A stretch of 64,000 nt of DNA, from positions 1,150,883-1,214,882 of the forward strand of contig NZ_LT669940.1 in NCBI RefSeq assembly GCF_900128505.1, read 5' to 3'. This document shows, one piece after another, positions 58,908-64,000 of the stretch. The notes beneath the pieces are model-generated. The model made no database searches, was not told the DNA's origin, and was given only the letters and a program-made list of their open reading frames with translations. How positions within the stretch are numbered: the stretch's first letter is position 1; each line of letters begins with the position of its first letter. The stretch comes from Parabacteroides timonensis (GTDB lineage Bacteria > Bacteroidota > Bacteroidia > Bacteroidales > Tannerellaceae). Made by a program: the position numbers and the translations under genes.

Positions 58908-61715
58908 ATGACTCTTTCAAGAAGAACCTTTATTAAATCGAGTGTGATGTCTGCTCTTAGCTTACCTTTCATTCAGGGATGCCGCTTTGTTGACAGTGAT
59001 AATGATGAAAATGACAGACTCTTCATGTTGTTTCAGAACCCGCCTGTCATTTCAAAACCCTTTGTTCGTTGGTGGTGGAACGGGGATAAAGTGACCGCAA
59101 AAGAAATCCTGCGTGAGCTTGATGTGATGAAAGCCGCCGGTATTGGAGGTGTCGAGATTAATCCGATCCGTTTCCCCGGTGGTGATGATTTAGGGATTCC
59201 TTCTTTGGAGTGGCTGAGCCCTGAATGGATCGAGATGGTAAAAACAGCTTTGAAAGGAGCAGAAGAACGGGGGATGGTATGCGATATTATTGTTGGTTCG
59301 GGATGGCCTTTCGGTGGTGAGTTCCTGCAACCGGAGGAGCAAACCCAATTGATGACACAGACGGCTCTGAAAGTTAGTGGTCCGGCAAAAATAGAGTTGA
59401 AAGCGGCAGACTTGTTGAAAGATGCTTCCCCGCAAGTCGCTTCCAAATATGAAGGTGCAACCAGCGAGTTGTATTCTTTCTGCCTGGCTCCGGTGGAGAT
59501 GTCGACTTTCGTTCCTGCACAAGACATTCCTTTCGAGAAAGGAGCGGAGGTGATCGCAATCGATATACCGGAAGGGGAACATATCCTGTATGCATTGGTG
59601 AAAGTGACCGGTTTCCAAGCCGTGATCAATGGGGCACCTGGTGCTGCAGGGCCTGTCTTGAATCATTATAACCAGGCAGCTGTGGAGAAGTTCCTGAACA
59701 GGATGTCGGATAATCTGTTTCCGGCCATCAGCGGCCTGAAAGGTTTCCGGGCCATGTTCTGCGACAGTATGGAGCTGGAAGGTGCCAACTGGTGTCATGA
59801 TTTTCTTGAAGAGTTTCGTTCACGCCGAGGGTATGACGTGGAACCTTATCTGCCTTTTATCCTTTATAAAGTCGGCCATATGGGACATGCCATCGAAGGA
59901 GCGGTAGCGACCACCCTGACTGGTCAGGCGAAAGAGGAGGTTGACCGGGTCAGATATGATTTCTTTGTCACTTGTATGGATATCGTCCGGGATCGTTTCC
60001 TGAAACCATATACGCAATGGTGCAATAAATATAATTTTAAATCACGGGTACAAACTTATGGGCGCGAGTTCCATCCGCTGGAGGCCTCTATGGAGGTGGA
60101 TATCCCCGAATGTGAAACCTGGTTCTGGAATGCGGACAGTTGTGAAAAGGATGCATTCATAAAGTCTCCTACCGATACGAACGTAAATAAGTTTGTGGCA
60201 TCGGCCGCCCATTACTCCGGTAAGCGGTTGGTAAGTTGCGAAGAAATAACCAATACCAATAATGCATTTAACGCTACGCTGGAAAAGATAAAGATGACGG
60301 GTGACCAGAGTAATCTCTCCGGTGTAACCCATTCGATACTGCATGGCTTTAACTACACTCCACTGGAAGTTCCGTTCCCCGGCTGGATCATGTACGGAGC
60401 TTTTTTGAACGAACGCAATACCTGGTGGCCTTATTTTAATTTGTGGGCTGCCTACAAATCCCGCGTTTCGACTGTGCTCCAGGAGTCTGATTTCTTTGCA
60501 GATATTGCGGTGATGCACCCGTTGGCCGATATGTGGACGATACACGGGCCACAACGTGATCCGTTCCCTGGTCTGCATTATCCGGACTATCAGTATAAAG
60601 TATGGGAAGCGATCCACCGTAACGGGAATAGTTGCGATTATATAAGTGAAGGGATCATCCAAAAGAGTAGTTTTAAGAAAGGTAATTTGGTTTTCAATAA
60701 ACGGAAGTATCATACATTGATGTTGCTGGAAGTCGAGTCGATGATGCCTGCAACGGCAGAAGCCTTGTTTGAATTTGTAAAGGCGGGGGGCAAACTGATC
60801 TTTGTAGGAAAAGAACCTTATAAATCACCCGGGTACAAAGATCACCAGGCCAATGACGAAAAGGTGAAACAGACGATCGACCGTATCCGGCAGTCTTATT
60901 CGTCCCAGGTCTTTAACGTGGAGGCCCCCGTTGAGATGGTTCCCTGGTTTCGTCAGGTACAACAGCAATGTAACATTGTCCCTTATATGAAGATCGATGT
61001 TCCGAACCCTTATGTCAGCCAGATACGCCACCAAACGGAGGATAAGGATATTTACTTTATAACGAACTGTAACCCGGAAGAAGAGATCCGGATACAGGCC
61101 TCCTTTGTCGATAACGGTAAAACTCCCTGGCTTTGGAATGCGGAGACAGGTGAACGTACTCCTTATCCTACCTCTTCCGCTCCTGATTTACAGATTGTCC
61201 TGGGACCGGCCGCTTCTCAACTGATCGTTTTTGAAAAAGCGAAAGCGGATAAAGCCACTATTCCGGCTCTACCAGTAAAAAGCCTGACTCCTCTTAGTAT
61301 CAACGAATGGAATGTGCGAATGGAACATATAAACGGAGATACGAAAAAACTGGAGATCGAGACATTGGTTGATTGGTCGACTGATCCGGTGACCCGTGAC
61401 TTTGCAGGTGTACTGTATTATGAGAAGACCATCGGAAATGCTGCCGGCTTTTATTATCTGGATCTGGGGAAAGTCTACGGTGTTTCGGAAGTGATTTTGA
61501 ATGGAGAGAGTCTGGGATGCAAATGGTACGGTAACCGTGTCTATCAGTTGCCGGAACATTTGGCACAGGCTCCGGTGAAAACGTTACAGATAAAGATCAC
61601 GACTACAGTAGGTAATTATCTGAAATCGACACCTGATAATAAAATAGGCCAGGCATGGACACATTATCAGAAGTGGTTGCCGACAGGGATGATAGGACCG
61701 GTTAAATTCGTGTGA
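58908..61715 (+). CDS. GH106-like alpha-L-rhamnosidase
   Basis: A 935-residue exported enzyme. The N-terminus (SRRTFIKSSVMSALSLPFIQ) has a twin-arginine-like signal. The block WWWNGDKVTAKEILRELDVM followed by KAAGIGGVEINPI is the hallmark of the GH106 barrel, and VCDIIVGSGWPFGG and the FRAMFCDSMELEG segment also fit. A carbohydrate-binding jelly roll closes the protein (AGVLYYEKTIGNAAGFYYLD; SEVILNGESLGCKWYGNRVY). GH106 enzymes remove alpha-L-rhamnose from rhamnogalacturonans; which linkage cannot be seen. The GH78 rhamnosidase gene starts 2 bp after its stop codon, so the two are translated together and probably take turns on the same pectic chain. Confidence 0.87.
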   Translation: MTLSRRTFIKSSVMSALSLPFIQGCRFVDSDNDENDRLFMLFQNPPVISKPFVRWWWNGDKVTAKEILRELDVMKAAGIGGVEINPIRFPGGDDLGIPSLEWLSPEWIEMVKTALKGAEERGMVCDIIVGSGWPFGGEFLQPEEQTQLMTQTALKVSGPAKIELKAADLLKDASPQVASKYEGATSELYSFCLAPVEMSTFVPAQDIPFEKGAEVIAIDIPEGEHILYALVKVTGFQAVINGAPGAAGPVLNHYNQAAVEKFLNRMSDNLFPAISGLKGFRAMFCDSMELEGANWCHDFLEEFRSRRGYDVEPYLPFILYKVGHMGHAIEGAVATTLTGQAKEEVDRVRYDFFVTCMDIVRDRFLKPYTQWCNKYNFKSRVQTYGREFHPLEASMEVDIPECETWFWNADSCEKDAFIKSPTDTNVNKFVASAAHYSGKRLVSCEEITNTNNAFNATLEKIKMTGDQSNLSGVTHSILHGFNYTPLEVPFPGWIMYGAFLNERNTWWPYFNLWAAYKSRVSTVLQESDFFADIAVMHPLADMWTIHGPQRDPFPGLHYPDYQYKVWEAIHRNGNSCDYISEGIIQKSSFKKGNLVFNKRKYHTLMLLEVESMMPATAEALFEFVKAGGKLIFVGKEPYKSPGYKDHQANDEKVKQTIDRIRQSYSSQVFNVEAPVEMVPWFRQVQQQCNIVPYMKIDVPNPYVSQIRHQTEDKDIYFITNCNPEEEIRIQASFVDNGKTPWLWNAETGERTPYPTSSAPDLQIVLGPAASQLIVFEKAKADKATIPALPVKSLTPLSINEWNVRMEHINGDTKKLEIETLVDWSTDPVTRDFAGVLYYEKTIGNAAGFYYLDLGKVYGVSEVILNGESLGCKWYGNRVYQLPEHLAQAPVKTLQIKITTTVGNYLKSTPDNKIGQAWTHYQKWLPTGMIGPVKFV

Positions 61716-61717
61716 TT

Positions 61718-64000
61718 ATGAAAAGAACAATACTGCTTATTTGTCTTCTGGTCGGTTGGGTCTTTCTTGCGGGGGCTGAACCTTTACGATTGAAAAGACT
61801 GACTTGCGAATATATAGAAAATCCGTTGGGGGTAGATGCTCTTAACCCGGTACTTGGTTGGCAACTGGAGTCGTCAGCCCGTAATCAGATGCAATCAGCT
61901 TATGAGATACAAGTTGCTTTAACGGAAGACGATCTTAAGAATGGGAAAGGGCTGGTTTGGAAAAGTGGAAAAGTCAGTAGCCATCAGAATGTAAACATTG
62001 TTTATTCCGGTAAGAGATTAAAACCTTTCACTCGTTATTACTGGCGTGTTCGTACTTACAACCAGGATGGAGTGGTGTCCGATTGGAGCCAACTTGCTTT
62101 TTGGGAAACATCCATGTTGTCTCCGGCAGATTGGAAGGCCCAATGGATTACCGACGGTTCGAAAGCTCCGGAAAAAGAAGAAGACTTTTATAAAGATGAT
62201 CCGACTCCCTTGTTCCGAAAGATATTCCACCCTATTAAAACAGTAAAAGAAGCGCGTTTATACATTGCCGGTATCGGATATTATGAAGCCAGCTTGAACG
62301 GGAAACGTATCGGCGACCATATCCTTGATCCGGGTTGGACCAACTATGGGAAACAGATATTATATAGTACCTACGATATTACCTCTTTGATCGGTTCCGG
62401 TGAAAATGTCATAGGGGTTATGCTTGGCAATGGATATTATAATCCGCTACCTATGCGTATCTTCAAACCGTTAAGGGAATACCTGACTATCGGACGTCCC
62501 TGTTTAAAGGCTCAGCTTCGTATACAATATACAGATGGCTCGGGAGAAACTATCTGTACGGATGAAAGTTGGAAAACGGCACCTGGTCCGGTGATGCGTA
62601 ACAATGTCTATCTGGGGGAACATTATGATGCCCGCAACGAAATACCCGATTGGGATACCTGTCCCTTTGACGATAGCCATTGGAAACAGGCTGTGCAGGT
62701 CGTGAATACACCTGCCGGACAACTGACAGCTCAGATGCAGCCGCCTATCCGGAAGATAGAGGTTATTAAACCGGTGAGGATGACGGAAACCCGCCCCGGA
62801 GAATTCATTTTCGATATGGGGCAGAACTTTGCAGGGGTAGCACGCCTTAAGGTCAGGGGGAAGAAAGGTACGACGATAAAGATTCGTTACGGTGAAGATA
62901 TTTATTCGGACGGAAGCCTGAATGTGATGACTTCGGTTGCCGGACAGCAAAAGAAAGTATGGGATGCCGATTGGGAAACAGTCGGACAACCGCAGACTGC
63001 CTGGCAGGAGGATACCTATACCTTGAAAGGAGAGGGAGAAGAAACCTGGTCGCCCCGCTTTACGTTCCACGGTTTCCGGTATATCGAGATAACCGGCTGG
63101 CCGGGGCGTCCTTCCCTGTCGGATGTGGAGGGGATTCGTTTGAGTGCCGATTTGCATAAGAGCGGCTCTTTTGAATGTTCTAATCCGATGTTGAACCGCT
63201 TGAATAAAGTCTTGGATTATACCTTCCACAGCAATCTGTTCAGTGTTCAGTCCGACTGTCCGGCTCGTGAGAAATTCGGTTATGGTGGTGATATTGTCGG
63301 TACGGCGCGTACTTTCTGTTGGTTCTACGATATGGAAAATTTCTATCGGAAGGCTCTGCGTGATTTTGCCAACGACCAGCGTCCCGAAGGAGGAATGACG
63401 GAGACTGCCCCTTATAACGGAATAGCAGATATGGGGTTGGGCGATGACTCCGGACCGATCGGTTGGCAACTGGCATTTGCTTTTATGCAGAAGCAATTAT
63501 ATGAATATTATGGTGATCTAAGAACTATAAAAGCCTATTATCCGACCTTACGCAGGCAAGTGGAGTTTCTCCGTTCAAAAGCAAAAGATAACCTGATCGA
63601 TACGTGTATCAACGATCATGAAAGTTTGGAAGAACGTGTACCCGCTTTGTTTGCTACTGCCCATTATTACCATCATGTAATCTTGTTGGCTGAGTTTGCT
63701 GTACTGACTGGCCAGTCGAAAGATACACAAATATATTCCCGGTTGGCAACGGATATAAAGGATGCATTTATTAAAAAGTTTCTGAAACGGGGAACCGGTC
63801 AAGTGGCAAATGCAACCCAGGCAGCCCAAGCCTTTGTTCTGTTCTATGATCTCGTACCGGAAAGTGAGAAGGAAGCAGTTTTTACGGTATTCCTGCAGGC
63901 AATAGCAAAATGGGATGGACATATCGCTTCCGGAATTTTCGGTGTTCCTGCAATTTTGGAAGTACTGCGATTGAATAACCGGAATGATATCGCTTATGAA
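61718..64000 (+). CDS. GH78 alpha-L-rhamnosidase, 3' end beyond the window
   Basis: The frame is open from ATG 61718 to the last base, 761 codons, so the gene is cut by the window end. After a signal peptide (TILLICLLVGWVFLAGAEP) comes a fibronectin-III-like domain (LNPVLGWQLESSARNQMQSA; RYYWRVRTYNQDG), a jelly roll (ARLYIAGIGYYEASLNGKRI) and the (alpha/alpha)6 barrel. The catalytic acidic cluster has the spacing of characterised GH78 enzymes: Asp513, Glu518 and Asp525 in SDCPAREKFGYGGDI. The final catalytic Glu would lie beyond the window. The enzyme releases alpha-L-rhamnose with inversion. It starts 2 bp after the GH106-like gene. Confidence 0.93.
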   Translation, partial: MKRTILLICLLVGWVFLAGAEPLRLKRLTCEYIENPLGVDALNPVLGWQLESSARNQMQSAYEIQVALTEDDLKNGKGLVWKSGKVSSHQNVNIVYSGKRLKPFTRYYWRVRTYNQDGVVSDWSQLAFWETSMLSPADWKAQWITDGSKAPEKEEDFYKDDPTPLFRKIFHPIKTVKEARLYIAGIGYYEASLNGKRIGDHILDPGWTNYGKQILYSTYDITSLIGSGENVIGVMLGNGYYNPLPMRIFKPLREYLTIGRPCLKAQLRIQYTDGSGETICTDESWKTAPGPVMRNNVYLGEHYDARNEIPDWDTCPFDDSHWKQAVQVVNTPAGQLTAQMQPPIRKIEVIKPVRMTETRPGEFIFDMGQNFAGVARLKVRGKKGTTIKIRYGEDIYSDGSLNVMTSVAGQQKKVWDADWETVGQPQTAWQEDTYTLKGEGEETWSPRFTFHGFRYIEITGWPGRPSLSDVEGIRLSADLHKSGSFECSNPMLNRLNKVLDYTFHSNLFSVQSDCPAREKFGYGGDIVGTARTFCWFYDMENFYRKALRDFANDQRPEGGMTETAPYNGIADMGLGDDSGPIGWQLAFAFMQKQLYEYYGDLRTIKAYYPTLRRQVEFLRSKAKDNLIDTCINDHESLEERVPALFATAHYYHHVILLAEFAVLTGQSKDTQIYSRLATDIKDAFIKKFLKRGTGQVANATQAAQAFVLFYDLVPESEKEAVFTVFLQAIAKWDGHIASGIFGVPAILEVLRLNNRNDIAYE

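Overview
The window looks like the chromosome of a gut Bacteroidales, most likely a Parabacteroides-type organism. The evidence is two SusC/SusD pairs with ECF sigma and FecR anti-sigma genes, many secreted glycosidases, a TamL-type outer-membrane protein, a TraR/DksA protein with a degenerate zinc finger, and promoters of the Bacteroidetes type (TTG, about 19 bases, TAnnTTTG). The species call is inference; the phylum is well supported.

Layout. (1) 1-11.8 kb: the 3' end of a thioredoxin-fold (TlpA-like) gene, then polysaccharide utilisation locus 1: a divergent ECF sigma factor, FecR, two hairpins with the same loop, SusC, SusD, a GH3 glycosidase cut by an in-frame TGA, and a GH43-CBM6 lipoprotein. 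(2) 11.9-15.6 kb: a small accessory island with a HU-like DNA-binding protein, a long palindrome, a decayed VirE/DUF3874 gene, a regulator that resembles pieces of RNA polymerase (sigma region 4-like helix-turn-helix plus alpha-CTD-like end), a pair of inverted hairpins, and a DUF3791-like small-gene operon. (3) 15.8-25.9 kb: core genes, namely an aldo/keto reductase, ileS, a DksA-like gene, lspA, a DUF4296 lipoprotein, a TrmH-type RNA methyltransferase, tamL and tRNA-Arg(TCT).

(4) 26.0-40.9 kb: locus 2, which appears to be a self-contained ECF regulon. The sigma gene is followed by GH43, GH127, a DUF6057-like membrane protein, a PD40/CxxCH lipoprotein, FecR, SusC, SusD and a DUF3823 lipoprotein, with a small secreted protein on the other strand. 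Four upstream regions share AGGGG-N14/15-GAGTCT, the probable promoter of this sigma factor. (5) 40.9-58.1 kb: a GH2 enzyme faces a long minus-strand operon: a six-hairpin/SMP-30 fusion, two paralogous four-helix membrane proteins, an FGGY kinase, a zinc alcohol dehydrogenase, DeoC, then (after a four-unit GTTTC-N8-GAAAC array with a 22-bp period) an HzsA-like CxxCH protein, a di-heme YVTN-propeller cytochrome, a secreted propeller, GH43 and DUF418. (6) 58.1-64.0 kb: remnants of a deleted secreted gene, then GH106-like and GH78 alpha-L-rhamnosidases, the last running off the window.

How it works together (inference): rhamnosidases, GH127, GH43 and GH2 enzymes point to rhamnose- and arabinose-bearing plant glycans such as pectin side chains. 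The kinase, dehydrogenase, aldolase and membrane pair suggest uptake and cleavage of an unusual sugar or polyol. The linked c-type cytochromes hint at extracytoplasmic redox chemistry, which is unusual beside a glycan locus.
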